Shown in pieces: positions 36,914 through 46,230 of a stretch of 64,000 nucleotides of DNA (positions within the stretch are counted from its first letter, which is position 1; each line of letters opens with the position of its first letter). The stretch is from the NCBI RefSeq assembly GCF_900114185.1, contig NZ_FOSE01000003.1, positions 248,001-312,000 of the forward strand, in the 5' to 3' direction. The translations under genes were made by a program, and so were the position numbers. The DNA is from Cellulomonas sp. KH9 (GTDB taxonomy: Bacteria > Actinomycetota > Actinomycetes > Actinomycetales > Cellulomonadaceae). The notes below the pieces were generated by a model, which was not told the DNA's origin, did not search any database, and saw only the letters and a list, made by a program, of their open reading frames with translations.

Positions 36914-37978
36914 GTGACCGACGCCAGCCCGCTCATCGACGGGTCCGACGCGACCCGCGCCCCGCACGACCCGGCGACCGCGGGGGCGCCTCCGTCCGGC
37001 GCGCCGACGGACCGCGCCGGTGGCGGCCTGCCCGGCGACCCCGGTCCGGAGCCGCTGGCCGTCACGCGGCTGGTCGCCGTCGCGCTCGACGAGGACCTGG
37101 GCCTGGCCCCCGGCCGTGACGTCACCACGCAGGCCACGGTGGACGCGCAGGCGCGGGGCCGCGCCGACGTGGTCGCGCGGGACGCCGGTGCGATCGCCGG
37201 GCTCGTCGTGGTGCCCGAGGTGCTCGACCAGGTCGCCGACCGGCTGGGCCTGCCGCGGGCGACGGTCACGTGGCACGTGCACGACGGCACGGTGGTCGAC
37301 GCGGGCACGGTCCTGGCGACCCTCGAGGGCCCGACGCACGTGCTGCTCGTCGCGGAGCGCACGCTGCTCAACCTCGTGTCCCGGGCCTGCGGCGTCGCGA
37401 CGCACACGTACCGCTGGACGCAGGCGCTGACGGGGACCGGCGCGCAGGTGCTCGACACCCGCAAGACCACGCCCGGGCTGCGGGCGCTGGAGAAGTACGC
37501 CGTGCGCTGCGGCGGCGGCACCAACAAGCGCATGGGGCTGTACGACGTGGCGATGGTCAAGGACAACCACGTGGTCGCCGCCGGCTCGGTGGCCGGGGCC
37601 GTGCGCGCGGTGCGCGAGCGGTTCCCCGACGTCGCGGTGCAGGTCGAGGTGGACCGGCCCGAGCAGGCCGACGAGGCCCTGGACGCCGGCGCCGACTTCC
37701 TGCTGCTCGACAACATGGACACCGCGACGCTGGCGGCCACGGTCGCGGCGGTCCGGGCGCGCACGGCGGGCGCCGGCCACGTCGACCTCGAGGCCACCGG
37801 CAACCTCACGCTCGACCGGGCGCGCGAGGTCGCGCTCACGGGCGTGGACTACCTGTCGGTGGGTGCGCTGACCCACTCGTCGCCGGTCCTCGACGTCGCG
37901 CTCGACCTCGACCCCCGGTCCGTGACCGTGGCCACGCAGGGCCCGTCCGCCGCGGAGGTGCCCGCGCCCCGCCCCTAG
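36914..37978 (+). CDS. nadC: Nicotinate-nucleotide pyrophosphorylase
   Basis: It converts quinolinate and PRPP to nicotinate mononucleotide in NAD synthesis. The 354-residue protein has RTLLNL, DTRKTTPGLRALEKYAVRCG, NKRMGLYDVAMVKDNH and the C-terminal LEATGNLTLDRARE. An N-terminal extension of about 45 Pro/Ala/Asp-rich residues precedes the usual start. A -10-like TAGCGT (36901-36906) lies seven bases before the GTG at 36914. That favours this start over the GTG at 36905, which lies inside the box. It is separated from nadB by the xylanase cluster. Confidence 0.94.
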   Translation: MTDASPLIDGSDATRAPHDPATAGAPPSGAPTDRAGGGLPGDPGPEPLAVTRLVAVALDEDLGLAPGRDVTTQATVDAQARGRADVVARDAGAIAGLVVVPEVLDQVADRLGLPRATVTWHVHDGTVVDAGTVLATLEGPTHVLLVAERTLLNLVSRACGVATHTYRWTQALTGTGAQVLDTRKTTPGLRALEKYAVRCGGGTNKRMGLYDVAMVKDNHVVAAGSVAGAVRAVRERFPDVAVQVEVDRPEQADEALDAGADFLLLDNMDTATLAATVAAVRARTAGAGHVDLEATGNLTLDRAREVALTGVDYLSVGALTHSSPVLDVALDLDPRSVTVATQGPSAAEVPAPRP

Positions 37979-37987
37979 AATCATCGG

Positions 37988-39526
37988 GTGACCGCACGCA
38001 CCGAACCCACCCCCGCGACGCCCGTCGTCGACACCCCCGTGGACGACGTCCCCGAGCAGATGCGGGTGCGGCGGGCCAAGCGCGAGCGGCTGATCGAGCA
38101 GGGCGTCGCGCCCTACCCGGTCGCGGTGCCGCGCACGCACACCATCGCCGAGGTCCGCGAGGCGCACCCGGACCTCGAGCCGGGCACCGAGACGGACGAC
38201 GTCGTCGGTGTCGCCGGGCGCGTGGTGTTCCTGCGCAACACCGGCAAGCTCGCGTTCGCGACGCTGCAGGACGGTGCGGGCACGCGCCTGCAGGCGATGC
38301 TCAGCGAGAAGGAGGTCGGCGCCGAGGCGCTGGCCGCGTTCAAGGCCGACGTCGACCTCGGCGACCACGTCTTCGTGCACGGCCGCGTCATCGCGTCGCG
38401 CCGGGGCGAGCTGAGCGTGATGGCCGACGAGTGGCGCATGGCCGCCAAGGCGATCCGGCCGCTGCCGAACCTCTACGAGGGCACCGAGATGTCCGAGGAG
38501 GCGCGGGTCCGGCAGCGGTACGTCGACCTGATCGTGCGTCCGGGTGCGCGCGAGATGGTGCGGCTGCGCTCGGCCGTGGTGCGCTCGTTGCGCGAGAACT
38601 TCTATCGTCGCGGATTCCTGGAGCTCGAGACGCCGATGCTCCAGGTGCGTCCGGAAGGCGCGGCGGCGCGCCAGTTCGAGACGCACATGAATGCTTTCGA
38701 CATGGAGCTCTACCTGCGCATCGCTCCTGAGCTGTTCCTCAAGAGGGCGGCCGTCGGCGGCGTCGAGAAGGTCTTCGAGATCAATCGCAACTTCCGTAAC
38801 GAAGGCGTTGACTCGACGCACTCGCCGGAGTTCGCGATGCTCGAGGCGTACGAGGCCTACGGCGACTACGACACCATGGCGGCGCTCACGCAGGACCTGG
38901 TGCAGACCGCCGCGAGGGACGCGCTCGGCACCACCGTCGTGACGCTGGCCGACGGCACCGAGTACGACCTGGGCGGGCAGTGGACCTCCCTGACGATGTA
39001 CGGCTCGCTCTCCGAGGCCCTGGGCGAGGAGATCACGCACGACACGTCCGACGAGCGGCTGCTGGCCCTGCTGGACGCCGCGGACGTCGAGCTGGCGCCC
39101 GCCCAGCGCAACCACGGCAAGATGGTCGAGGAGCTCTGGGAGCACCACGTGGGCTCGTCCCTCTGGGCGCCCACCTTCGTGCGCGACTTCCCGGTGGAGA
39201 CGTCCCCGCTGACGCGGGACCACCGCACCGAGCGCGGCCTGGTGGAGAAGTGGGACCTGTACGTGCGCGGCATGGAGCTGGCCACCGCCTACTCCGAGCT
39301 GGTCGACCCGGTCGTGCAGCGTGAGCGCTTCGAGGCGCAGGCCCTGCTGGCCGCCAAGGGCGACGACGACGCCATGCGGATCGACGAGGACTTCCTCGCC
39401 GCGATGGAGCACGCCATGCCCCCGTCGGGCGGCATGGGGATGGGCATCGACCGCCTGCTGATCGCCATGACGGGTCACGGCATCCGCGACACCATCGTCT
39501 TCCCGCTCGTGAAGCCGCAGGCCTGA
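37988..39526 (+). CDS. lysS: Lysyl-tRNA synthetase, class II
   Basis: It charges tRNA(Lys). The 512-residue protein has an OB-fold anticodon domain and the class II core. Motif 2 is [20 protein letters not shown] (near 260-280), and motif 3 is [14 protein letters not shown] near the end. The GTG at 37988 follows TAGAAT (37976-37981), a good -10, by six bases. This box overlaps the nadC stop TAG, so the mRNA is probably leaderless. Codons in 38600-38830 use more A/T at third positions than the rest of the gene. Order lysS-small gene-lsr2 is shared with other actinobacteria. Confidence 0.96.
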   Translation: MTARTEPTPATPVVDTPVDDVPEQMRVRRAKRERLIEQGVAPYPVAVPRTHTIAEVREAHPDLEPGTETDDVVGVAGRVVFLRNTGKLAFATLQDGAGTRLQAMLSEKEVGAEALAAFKADVDLGDHVFVHGRVIASRRGELSVMADEWRMAAKAIRPLPNLYEGTEMSEEARVRQRYVDLIVRPGAREMVRLRSAVVRSLRENFYRRGFLELETPMLQVRPEGAAARQFETHMNAFDMELYLRIAPELFLKRAAVGGVEKVFEINRNFRNEGVDSTHSPEFAMLEAYEAYGDYDTMAALTQDLVQTAARDALGTTVVTLADGTEYDLGGQWTSLTMYGSLSEALGEEITHDTSDERLLALLDAADVELAPAQRNHGKMVEELWEHHVGSSLWAPTFVRDFPVETSPLTRDHRTERGLVEKWDLYVRGMELATAYSELVDPVVQRERFEAQALLAAKGDDDAMRIDEDFLAAMEHAMPPSGGMGMGIDRLLIAMTGHGIRDTIVFPLVKPQA

Positions 39527-39546
39527 GCCTGCGTGAAGGAGAACCT

Positions 39547-39708
39547 GTGAACGGCTGGGGTGCAGTTCTGGCGGCGTTGCTGCCGTCGGTGGGTGTCGGT
39601 CTGATCTTCTGGTTCGCGATGCGTGCGATCGTCAACGCGGACCGTTCCGAGCGGCAGGCAGTTGCCCGCATGGAGGCGGAGAACGAAGGTCCTGGCACGG
39701 GATCCTGA
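39547..39708 (+). CDS. Small single-pass membrane protein, 53 residues
   Basis: This gene begins with GTG at 39547, seven bases after AAGGAG. It encodes one hydrophobic helix (about 4-25, containing LAALLPSVGVGLIFWFAM) and a charged tail with MEAENEG. Small membrane proteins of this kind occur between lysS and lsr2 in relatives. No function is known. The ribosome site, the codon use and the helix support it as real. It is probably co-transcribed with lysS. Confidence 0.72.
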   Translation: MNGWGAVLAALLPSVGVGLIFWFAMRAIVNADRSERQAVARMEAENEGPGTGS

Positions 39709-39724
39709 GAATGTGCTGCGCGGT

Positions 39725-39753
39725 TTGACGCGAACAATCCCGGGTGGGACAGT
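39725..39753 (+). promoter_or_regulatory. lsr2 promoter
   Basis: TTGACG (39725-39730) and GACAGT (39748-39753) are separated by 17 bases, a good sigma-70-type spacing. The lsr2 ATG is at 39792, leaving a leader of about 30 bases. The stretch is locally richer in A and T than its surroundings, in keeping with the self-binding known for Lsr2. Confidence 0.5.
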
Positions 39754-39791
39754 GATCCCGTCAGCAATTTCCCCATGTCCGGGAGCATTCC

Positions 39792-40139
39792 ATGGCACAG
39801 AAGGTGCAGGTCCTGCTCGTCGACGACGTCGACGGCGGGACGGCGGACGAGACCGTGACGTTCGGCCTCGACGGCGTGACGTACGAGATCGACCTCACGT
39901 CAGAGAACGCCGCCAAGCTGCGTGACGCGTTCGCGCAGTGGGTCGGGAACGCGCGCAAGGTGAGCGGTCGCTCGGCCGGCCGCTCGACGCCCCGTTCCTC
40001 GTCCTCCTCGACGTCGCGTACCGCGCGGTCGAACGAGGCCCAGGAGATCCGTGAGTGGGCGAAGGCCAACGGCTACCAGGTCTCGGAGCGCGGTCGCATC
40101 TCCGCCGAGGTCAAGAAGGCCTACGACGACGCCCACTGA
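39792..40139 (+). CDS. lsr2: Lsr2 nucleoid-associated protein
   Basis: It bridges AT-rich DNA and silences foreign genes, the actinobacterial counterpart of H-NS. The 115-residue protein has an N-terminal dimer domain (MAQKVQVLLVDDVDGG). A Ser/Arg-rich linker follows (about 57-78), then a C-terminal DNA-binding domain with the RGR hook in SERGRISAEV (about 98-107). It lies downstream of lysS, as in mycobacteria. Confidence 0.96.
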   Translation: MAQKVQVLLVDDVDGGTADETVTFGLDGVTYEIDLTSENAAKLRDAFAQWVGNARKVSGRSAGRSTPRSSSSSTSRTARSNEAQEIREWAKANGYQVSERGRISAEVKKAYDDAH

Positions 40140-40180
40140 GCGTCGTCGCTCGCGTCACGTCGGGGGGCGTGACGCATGAC

Positions 40181-40214
40181 GAAGGGGCCGGCACCGTGAG
40201 GTGCCGGCCCCTTC
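40181..40214. terminator. Bidirectional terminator between lsr2 and xylB
   Basis: GAAGGGGCCGGCACC (40181-40195) and GGTGCCGGCCCCTTC (40200-40214) form a perfect 15-bp stem with a GTGA loop. The hairpin lies in the 85-base gap of convergent genes and can serve both. Confidence 0.9.
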
Positions 40215-40224
40215 GTCGTCCCGG

Positions 40225-41664
40225 TCAGGCCGGGCGGTCGACCGTCAGGTCGCGGGCCGCCGCGTACTGATCGCGCACGACCGGCGTCGGCTCGCCCGTC
40301 ATGACCTCGGCGCCGGACGACGCGGACCACGCCGGGGGAGCGTCCTGGCCGGACAGCACCCACGCGGCCTGGCGGGCGGCGCCGTCGGCCACGTATTCGC
40401 CGGGCGTCGGCACCTGCACGTCGACGCCCATGATCGACGGGATGATCCGGCGCACGGCCTCGGACTGCGCACCGCCGCCGATGAGGAACACCCGCTCGAC
40501 CGGGACGCCCACGGCGCGCATCGCGTCGATGCCGTCGGCCAGCGAGCAGAGCATGCCCTCGACCGCCGCGCGCGCGACGTGCGCGGGCGTCGTGTTGGCC
40601 AGGCGCATGCCGTGCAGGGCGCCGGTGGACAGCGGCTTGTTCGGCGTGCGCTCGCCCTCGAGGTACGGGACGTGCACGAGGCCGTCGGCGCCCGCGGGGG
40701 CCGACAGCGCGAGCTGCGACAGCCCCGGGTGGTCGACGCCCAGCATCCGGCAGGCCGCGTCGAGCACGCGCGACGCGTTGAGCGTCACGGCCAGCGGCAG
40801 GTACGAGCCGGTCGCGTCGGCGAACCCGGTGACCAGGCCGGTGCCGTCGGCGATGGGTGCGGCCGAGATGGCCGAGACCACGCCCGACGTCCCGAGGGAC
40901 ACCGCGACGTCACCGGGCAGCAGGCCGAGCGCGAGGGCGGCCGCGGCGTTGTCGCCGGCGCCCGGGCCCAGCACGGGCTTCATCGCGAACGCGGGGGCGA
41001 CCGGGCCGGCCTCGTTGGCCGCGAGCACGCGCGGCAGGCGCGGCACGCTGCCGAGCGCCATCTCGAGCAGGTCGGGGCGGTAGTCCTCGGTGATCGGCGA
41101 CCAGTAGCCGGTGCCCGACGCGTCGGACCGGTCCGTGATCAGCCCGTCGAACCCGACCTCGGCCATGCCGCCCGCGAGCTTCCAGGTCAGCCAGTCGTGG
41201 GGGAGCGCCACCGCGGCCACGCGTGCGGCGTTCTCCGGCTCGTTGTCGCGCAGCCAGCGCAGCTTGGTGATCGTCAGCGACGCGACGGGCACCGAGCCGA
41301 CCGCGTCGGCCCACGCCTGCGCCCCGGCGGTGGCGTCGCCGTCGCCGAGCTCGGCGATGAGGTCGCGCGCGGCCTGCGCCGAGCGGGTGTCGTTCCAGAG
41401 CAGCGCCTCGCGGATCACCTCGCCGTCGGCGTCGAGCACGACCATGCCGTGCTGCTGCCCGCCGACCGAGATCGCCTCGACGTCGTCGAGACCGCCCGCG
41501 TCCGCGATGGCCGCCTGCAGGGCGTCCCACCAGTGGTGGGGGTGCACCTCGGTGCCCTCCGGGTGCCTGGCGCGGCCCTGCCGGACCAGCTCACCGGTCT
41601 GCGCGTCGCGCACGACCACCTTGCACGACTGCGTGGACGAGTCCACACCTGCCACGAGCGTCAT
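40225..41664 (-). CDS. xylB: Xylulokinase
   Basis: It phosphorylates D-xylulose to xylulose 5-phosphate, which feeds the pentose phosphate pathway. The 479-residue FGGY-family kinase has the N-terminal [15 protein letters not shown], the active-site [10 protein letters not shown], and the ATP-binding LGTSGVVSA and [12 protein letters not shown] segments. AAGGGAG lies nine bases before the ATG. It is downstream of xylA with a strong hairpin between them, so it is probably made at a lower level than XylA. Confidence 0.95.
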   Translation of the reverse strand: MTLVAGVDSSTQSCKVVVRDAQTGELVRQGRARHPEGTEVHPHHWWDALQAAIADAGGLDDVEAISVGGQQHGMVVLDADGEVIREALLWNDTRSAQAARDLIAELGDGDATAGAQAWADAVGSVPVASLTITKLRWLRDNEPENAARVAAVALPHDWLTWKLAGGMAEVGFDGLITDRSDASGTGYWSPITEDYRPDLLEMALGSVPRLPRVLAANEAGPVAPAFAMKPVLGPGAGDNAAAALALGLLPGDVAVSLGTSGVVSAISAAPIADGTGLVTGFADATGSYLPLAVTLNASRVLDAACRMLGVDHPGLSQLALSAPAGADGLVHVPYLEGERTPNKPLSTGALHGMRLANTTPAHVARAAVEGMLCSLADGIDAMRAVGVPVERVFLIGGGAQSEAVRRIIPSIMGVDVQVPTPGEYVADGAARQAAWVLSGQDAPPAWSASSGAEVMTGEPTPVVRDQYAAARDLTVDRPA

Positions 41665-41763
41665 CGCGTGTGCTCCCTTGCCGAGGGTGCCCGGCCTGCC
41701 GGGCGCTGGGTGTCCGAGGGGTGACGTCCCGCGGCCCGATCGGACGTCGGGGCCGGGGACGGG

Positions 41764-41798
41764 CGACGCCCGGGGAGCACGAGGCTCCCCGGGCGTCG
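41764..41798 (-). terminator. Hairpin between xylA and xylB
   Basis: CGACGCCCGGGGAGC (41764-41778) pairs perfectly with GCTCCCCGGGCGTCG (41784-41798) over 15 bp with a five-base loop. It lies 14 bases past the xylA stop. It may stop part of the transcripts, or protect the xylA mRNA, before xylB is reached. Confidence 0.75.
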
Positions 41799-41811
41799 GG
41801 TGGTGCTCAGG

Positions 41812-43002
41812 TCAGCCGCGGGCGCCGAGCGCGTGCTCGAGCGCGAGCTGGTTGAGGCGCACGAAGCCGTAGCCGTGCTGGGCCACGCCCTCGACGTCGA
41901 AGTCCTCGAACGCGGACCGGTCGGCCAGGAAGTCGGCCAGGGTCTCGCCCTCGTTCAGCGTCGGCTTGGACAGCTCGAAGACACCGGCGGCCTCGAGGGC
42001 CTCCTGGACCTCGGGGTCCTGGCGGAACGCGATGGCGCGCTCCTTGAGCAGGAGGTAGGTCGCCATGTTGGCGCGAGCCGACTCCCACACGCCGTCGAAG
42101 TTCTCGGTGCGCGACGGCTTGTAGTCGAAGTGGATCGGGCCCGTGTACTTGGGACCGCCACCCGGGAAGCCGTTCTCGACGAGGTCGACCGTCGCGAACG
42201 CGGAGAACAGGTCGCCGTGGCCGAAGACCAGGTCCTGGTCGTACTTGATGCCGCGCTGGCCGTTGAGGTCGATGTGGAAGAGCTTGTCCGCCCACAGCGC
42301 CTGCGCGAGGCCGGTCGTGTAGTTCAGGCCGGCCATCTGCTCGTGGCCCGTCTCCGGGTTGAGGCCGACGATGTCGCCGTGCTCGAGCTTGGCGATGAGG
42401 CCGAGCGCGTGCCCGATCGTCGGGAGCAGGATGTCGCCGCGGGGCTCGTTGGGCTTGGGCTCCAGCGCGATGCGGAGCTTGTAGCCCTTCTCCTTGATGT
42501 ACGCGGCGACGGTGTCGATGCCGTCGGCGTACGCCTGGTGCGCGGCGTACAGGTCCTTGGCCGAGTCGTACTCGGCGCCCTCGCGGCCGCCCCACATGAC
42601 GAACGTGTCGGCGTCGAGCGACGCGGCGAGGTCGACGTTGCGCAGGATCTTGCGCAGCGCGTAGCGACGCACGCGGCGGTCGTTCGAGGTGAACGCGCCG
42701 TCCTTGAAGATCGGGTGCGTGAACGTGTTGGTCGTGACCATCTCGACCGTGATGCCGGTCTCGGCCAGCGCGCCGCGGAAGCGGTCGAGGATCTTCTCGC
42801 GCTCGGCGTCCGAGGAGCCGAAGGGCACCACGTCGTCGTCGTGGAAGGTCACGTGCGCGGCGCCGAGCTCGGCGAGCTTGTGCACGGACTCGACCGGGTC
42901 GAGCCACGGGCGCGTGGCGGCGCCGAACGGGTCCTGCGCGTTCCATCCGACCGTCCAGAGGCCGAACGAGAACTTGTCTTCGGGGGTGGGCTTGCGAACC
43001 AT
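41812..43002 (-). CDS. xylA: Xylose isomerase
   Basis: It converts D-xylose to D-xylulose in the cytoplasm. The 396-residue TIM-barrel enzyme has the catalytic histidine region [23 protein letters not shown], the metal-binding [10 protein letters not shown] and the [10 protein letters not shown] segment typical of the short actinobacterial class. The ATG at 43002 has GGAGG five bases before it. A GTG at 43014 would include that site and is less likely. It is divergent from the ROK regulator, with a shared operator. Confidence 0.97.
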   Translation of the reverse strand: MVRKPTPEDKFSFGLWTVGWNAQDPFGAATRPWLDPVESVHKLAELGAAHVTFHDDDVVPFGSSDAEREKILDRFRGALAETGITVEMVTTNTFTHPIFKDGAFTSNDRRVRRYALRKILRNVDLAASLDADTFVMWGGREGAEYDSAKDLYAAHQAYADGIDTVAAYIKEKGYKLRIALEPKPNEPRGDILLPTIGHALGLIAKLEHGDIVGLNPETGHEQMAGLNYTTGLAQALWADKLFHIDLNGQRGIKYDQDLVFGHGDLFSAFATVDLVENGFPGGGPKYTGPIHFDYKPSRTENFDGVWESARANMATYLLLKERAIAFRQDPEVQEALEAAGVFELSKPTLNEGETLADFLADRSAFEDFDVEGVAQHGYGFVRLNQLALEHALGARG

Positions 43003-43064
43003 GGACGCCTCCACGTCGAGTGCGGACCGGGCGCGCGGCTGCCGAGCGACCGGGTTTTGTTCTC

Positions 43065-43099
43065 GGGATGAATTTATCCCCGGAGATCGGTAGGGTCAA
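43065..43099. promoter_or_regulatory. xylA promoter, xylR promoter and shared operator
   Basis: On the minus strand TTGACC (43099-43094) and TAAATT (43076-43071), 17 bases apart, form a near-canonical xylA promoter. On the plus strand TAGGGT (43091-43096) lies six bases before the xylR ATG. GGGATGAATTTATCCC (43065-43080) is a 16-base inverted repeat with one mismatched pair, covering the xylA -10 and the xylR upstream promoter part. It is the likely XylR operator, giving repression of xylA and autoregulation. Confidence 0.75.
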
Positions 43100-43102
43100 G
43101 CC

Positions 43103-44440
43103 ATGCCGACGGTCGACGAGGTGACGGGTGCCGCAGTGCACGACGCCGCCCCGGTGACCCCGCACGACACCCTGGGCGCGTCCCCCGACGTCGTCGTCGG
43201 CGCCCGTCCCCGGACCCGCCAGGGGCGGGCCGCGGAGCAGGTGCCCGACCCGTCGCGCGCCGCCCGGCAGGCGCAGATGCGGGTCCACAACCTGTCGGTC
43301 GCGCTGGGGCAGGTCGTCGACGCGACGTCGGCGCCGTCCCGCGCGCAGATCGCCGCCGCCACCGGGCTGTCGCGCGGCGCCGTCACCAGCCTGGTGGACG
43401 TGCTCATCGAGGCGGGGCTGGTGCGCGAGCTGGCGCCCGTCGCCGTCGCACGCGCCGGACGTCCCGCCGTGCCGCTGGCCCCGACGCCCGGCCGCGTCGC
43501 GGGCGTCGGCATGGAGGTGAACGTCGACTACCTGGGGCTGCGCGCCGTCGACCTCGCCGGGGGTGTCCTCGTCGAGACCGTCGAGCGCGTGGACCTGCGC
43601 GGCAGCGACCCGGACGAGGCGCTCGACAGGCTGGCCGCGCTCGCCGCGCCGGCACTGGCCGCGCTCGCGGCCGACGGTGTGCGGGTCGCCGGCACCGCGC
43701 TCGCCCTGCCCGGCCTCGTCGACCGCATCACCGGCCCCCTGCGCTTCGCCCCCAACCTGGGCTGGCGCGACGTCGACGTCGTCGCGCGCCTCGCCGCCCA
43801 CCCGGTGCTCGCCGAGCTGCCGCCGCGGGTCGCCAACGAGGCCAACCTCGCGGCCCGCGCCGAGGCGCACGCCCGCCGCGGCACGGTCGCCCCGTCGTTC
43901 CTCTACGTGTCCGGCGAGGTGGGCGTCGGTGGTGCGCTCGTGCTCGACGGCGAGATCTTCCTGGGGCGGCACGGGTGGAGCGGGGAGATCGGGCACGTCG
44001 TCGTCGACGGCGGCCCCGGCGGGACGCGCCCCGTCTCCCTCGAGCAGCACGCCGGCCAGGACGCCATCGCCCGCGCCGCGGGCCTCGCGGCGGGCGCCCC
44101 GTTCGCCGAGGTCGTCGCCGCCCTGGCCGCCGGTGACGCCCGCGCCCGCGACGCCGTCCGGGACGCGGCGCGCTGGCTGGGGCTCGCGGTGGCGACGGTC
44201 GCCAACGTCGTCGACGTCAGCGAGATCGTCCTCGGCGGGACGTTCGGGCGCGTGTTCGACCACGTCCACGACGTCGTGAGCGAGACGCTCGCCGACCGGG
44301 TGATCTTCTCCGACTGGTCCTCGCCGTCGGTGACGCGGGCGGCCGCGGGCGACTACCCGGCGATGACGGGCGGCGCCCTCGCGGTGCTGCGCACGGTCGT
44401 CGCGGACCCGACCGTCTGGTTCGCCCCCGCGGCGACCTGA
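43103..44440 (+). CDS. xylR: ROK-family xylose repressor
   Basis: It probably represses xylA-xylB until xylose is bound. The 445-residue protein begins with about 50 disordered residues. A winged helix-turn-helix follows (about 58-110, with RAQIAAATGLSRGAVTSLVD), then a ROK sugar-binding/kinase-like domain (about 130-440). GEIGHVVVDGGPGGTRP (about 295-310) stands where the ROK zinc motif usually has cysteines (CxCGxxGC-like). Those cysteines are absent here. The ATG is six bases after a -10-like box, so the mRNA may be leaderless. Confidence 0.87.
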   Translation: MPTVDEVTGAAVHDAAPVTPHDTLGASPDVVVGARPRTRQGRAAEQVPDPSRAARQAQMRVHNLSVALGQVVDATSAPSRAQIAAATGLSRGAVTSLVDVLIEAGLVRELAPVAVARAGRPAVPLAPTPGRVAGVGMEVNVDYLGLRAVDLAGGVLVETVERVDLRGSDPDEALDRLAALAAPALAALAADGVRVAGTALALPGLVDRITGPLRFAPNLGWRDVDVVARLAAHPVLAELPPRVANEANLAARAEAHARRGTVAPSFLYVSGEVGVGGALVLDGEIFLGRHGWSGEIGHVVVDGGPGGTRPVSLEQHAGQDAIARAAGLAAGAPFAEVVAALAAGDARARDAVRDAARWLGLAVATVANVVDVSEIVLGGTFGRVFDHVHDVVSETLADRVIFSDWSSPSVTRAAAGDYPAMTGGALAVLRTVVADPTVWFAPAAT

Positions 44441-44562
44441 CGCCACCGACCGTCCCGCACCCGGGGCGCGACCCCCGCGGGCCCGGTCTCGCGCGACGGA
44501 TGGCCGTGCCCGTGGCCCGGCGTTCGTCCGCCCCGCACGCGCCGGCTGCGTAGGGTCGGCGG

Positions 44563-45657
44563 GTGAGCGCGACGACACCCCTGTGGATCGGCACCTTCCC
44601 GCACGCCGGCATCGGCACCGAGGCCGGGCTCGGCGAAGGCGTGTGGCGGGTGGACCTCGACCCCGCGACGGGCGCGCTGGGTGCGCCGCGGCTCGTCGTG
44701 CAGGCCCCCGCGCCGACGTTCGTCGCGACGCACCCCGGGGGGCGGTGGCTCTACGCCGTGGGGGAGAGCGACCCCGGCTCGGTGACGGCGTTCGAGGTCG
44801 ACGACGACGGTGGGCTGACCGCGCGCGGCACGGTCGCGTCGGGCGGCGTCGCGCCGTGCCACCTCCTCGTCGTGGACGACGCGCTGTACGTCGCGAACTA
44901 CGTCGACGGCGTGCTCGGCGTGGTGCCGCTGACGTCCGACGGCGCGTTCACCCCGGACGCCGTCGCGTCCGGCCGCCCCGCGCAGGTGCTCGGGCACACG
45001 GGCAGCGGTCCCGACGCCGACCGGCAGGAGGGCCCGCACGCGCACTTCGCCGCCCTGACGCCCGACCGCCGGCACGTCCTGGTCGCCGACCTCGGCACCG
45101 ACGAGCTGCGCCGGTACGCGCGGGCCGCCGACGGGCGGCTCGCACCGGACGGCGTCGCCGCGACCCTGCCGCCGGGCACCGGCCCGCGGCACGTCACGTT
45201 CGCGGCCGACGGCAGCCGCCTGTACGTGGTGGGCGAGCTCGACGCGGCGGTGCACGTGCTGGACTGGCACGCGGGGTCGGCGACCGGGACCGAGCTGCAG
45301 CGCGTCCCGGCGGTGCCGGAGTCCGAGACGGCCGACGGCGTGCGCCGCTCACCGTCGCACGTGCTGCTCGACGGGGACCGGCTGCTGCTGGGCGTGCGCG
45401 CGCTGGGCCTGCGGGGCCCGGACGCGGTGAGCACGTTCGACGTGCGGCCCGGCGGCACCCTCGGCGCGCCGGTGACGCACCCGCTGGGCGGTGCGACGCC
45501 CCGTCACCTGGCCGTGGTGCACGGGTGGACGGTGGTGGCGCTGCAGGACGCCCACGCGCTGGTCGTGCACGACGCGCACGGTGCGCAGGTGTCGCGGGTC
45601 GAGCTGCCGTCGCCCGCGTGCGTCGTCCCCGTCGCACCCGCCGGGGCCCGCGCGTGA
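44563..45657 (+). CDS. Lactonase family protein (6-phosphogluconolactonase-like)
   Basis: The 364-residue protein is a seven-bladed beta-propeller of the YbhE/cycloisomerase-like family. Visible signatures include THPGGRWLYAVGE, CHLLVVDDALYVANYVDG, the proton/metal region GPHAHFAALTPD (about 150-161) and GPRHVTFAADGSRLYVVGEL. It may hydrolyse 6-phosphogluconolactone or another sugar lactone. The GTG is six bases after TAGGGT (44551-44556), suggesting a leaderless mRNA. The position after xylR may link it to sugar use. Confidence 0.8.
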   Translation: MSATTPLWIGTFPHAGIGTEAGLGEGVWRVDLDPATGALGAPRLVVQAPAPTFVATHPGGRWLYAVGESDPGSVTAFEVDDDGGLTARGTVASGGVAPCHLLVVDDALYVANYVDGVLGVVPLTSDGAFTPDAVASGRPAQVLGHTGSGPDADRQEGPHAHFAALTPDRRHVLVADLGTDELRRYARAADGRLAPDGVAATLPPGTGPRHVTFAADGSRLYVVGELDAAVHVLDWHAGSATGTELQRVPAVPESETADGVRRSPSHVLLDGDRLLLGVRALGLRGPDAVSTFDVRPGGTLGAPVTHPLGGATPRHLAVVHGWTVVALQDAHALVVHDAHGAQVSRVELPSPACVVPVAPAGARA

Positions 45658-46154
45658 GCGCCGCCGGAGGTGCGCGCCTGACGTCGCAGCGGGTGTGGAC
45701 GACGCTGGCCCGGCAGTCCTTCCTCGTCGTCGCGATGGTGAACCGGCGCGGCGAGGGACGCAGCGTCGGGGTCAGCCCGGCCGTCGACGGTGACACCGTG
45801 TGGTTCGCGGCGCACGGCACCGACTGGAAGGTCGACCACCTGCGCCACCAGCCCGAGGTGTCGCTGACGGTGCCCGTGCGGCGCGGCGGCGTGCTCGCGC
45901 TCGTCGCGCCGATCCCGCCCGCGACGATCACGTGCCGCGCCACCGCGGAGGTGCTCCCGGTCGACCGGGCGCCCGCGACGGTGCGTCGGCGCCTGCTGAT
46001 GGGCCAGGACGTCGAGAAGGCCGTCGCGGCCGGGACCGTGATGGTCCGCCTGACGCCGCACGGGGACTTCGTGACGTACGGGGTCGGCGTTCCGCTGCGC
46101 ACGATGCTCGACACCGAGCGCGCCCGCGGCAGGGTCCCCGTCGCCCGCGGCTGA
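45654..46154 (+). CDS. Pyridoxamine-5'-phosphate-oxidase-fold protein
   Basis: The 166-residue protein has a split-barrel flavin/F420-binding fold. [27 protein letters not shown] is followed by [21 protein letters not shown], typical of the family where a cofactor phosphate binds. The substrate is unknown. F420- or heme-related members exist, and no residue decides between them. The GTG start overlaps the lactonase stop by four bases, so the two genes are translationally coupled. Confidence 0.72.
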   Translation: MSAAGGARLTSQRVWTTLARQSFLVVAMVNRRGEGRSVGVSPAVDGDTVWFAAHGTDWKVDHLRHQPEVSLTVPVRRGGVLALVAPIPPATITCRATAEVLPVDRAPATVRRRLLMGQDVEKAVAAGTVMVRLTPHGDFVTYGVGVPLRTMLDTERARGRVPVARG

Positions 46155-46230
46155 GCACCGCCGCGCGGACGCGCCGCTGCGGGCGCGCCGTCGCGGGTGC
46201 GCCGTCGCGTGGCCGGGTCACAATGGGGCC

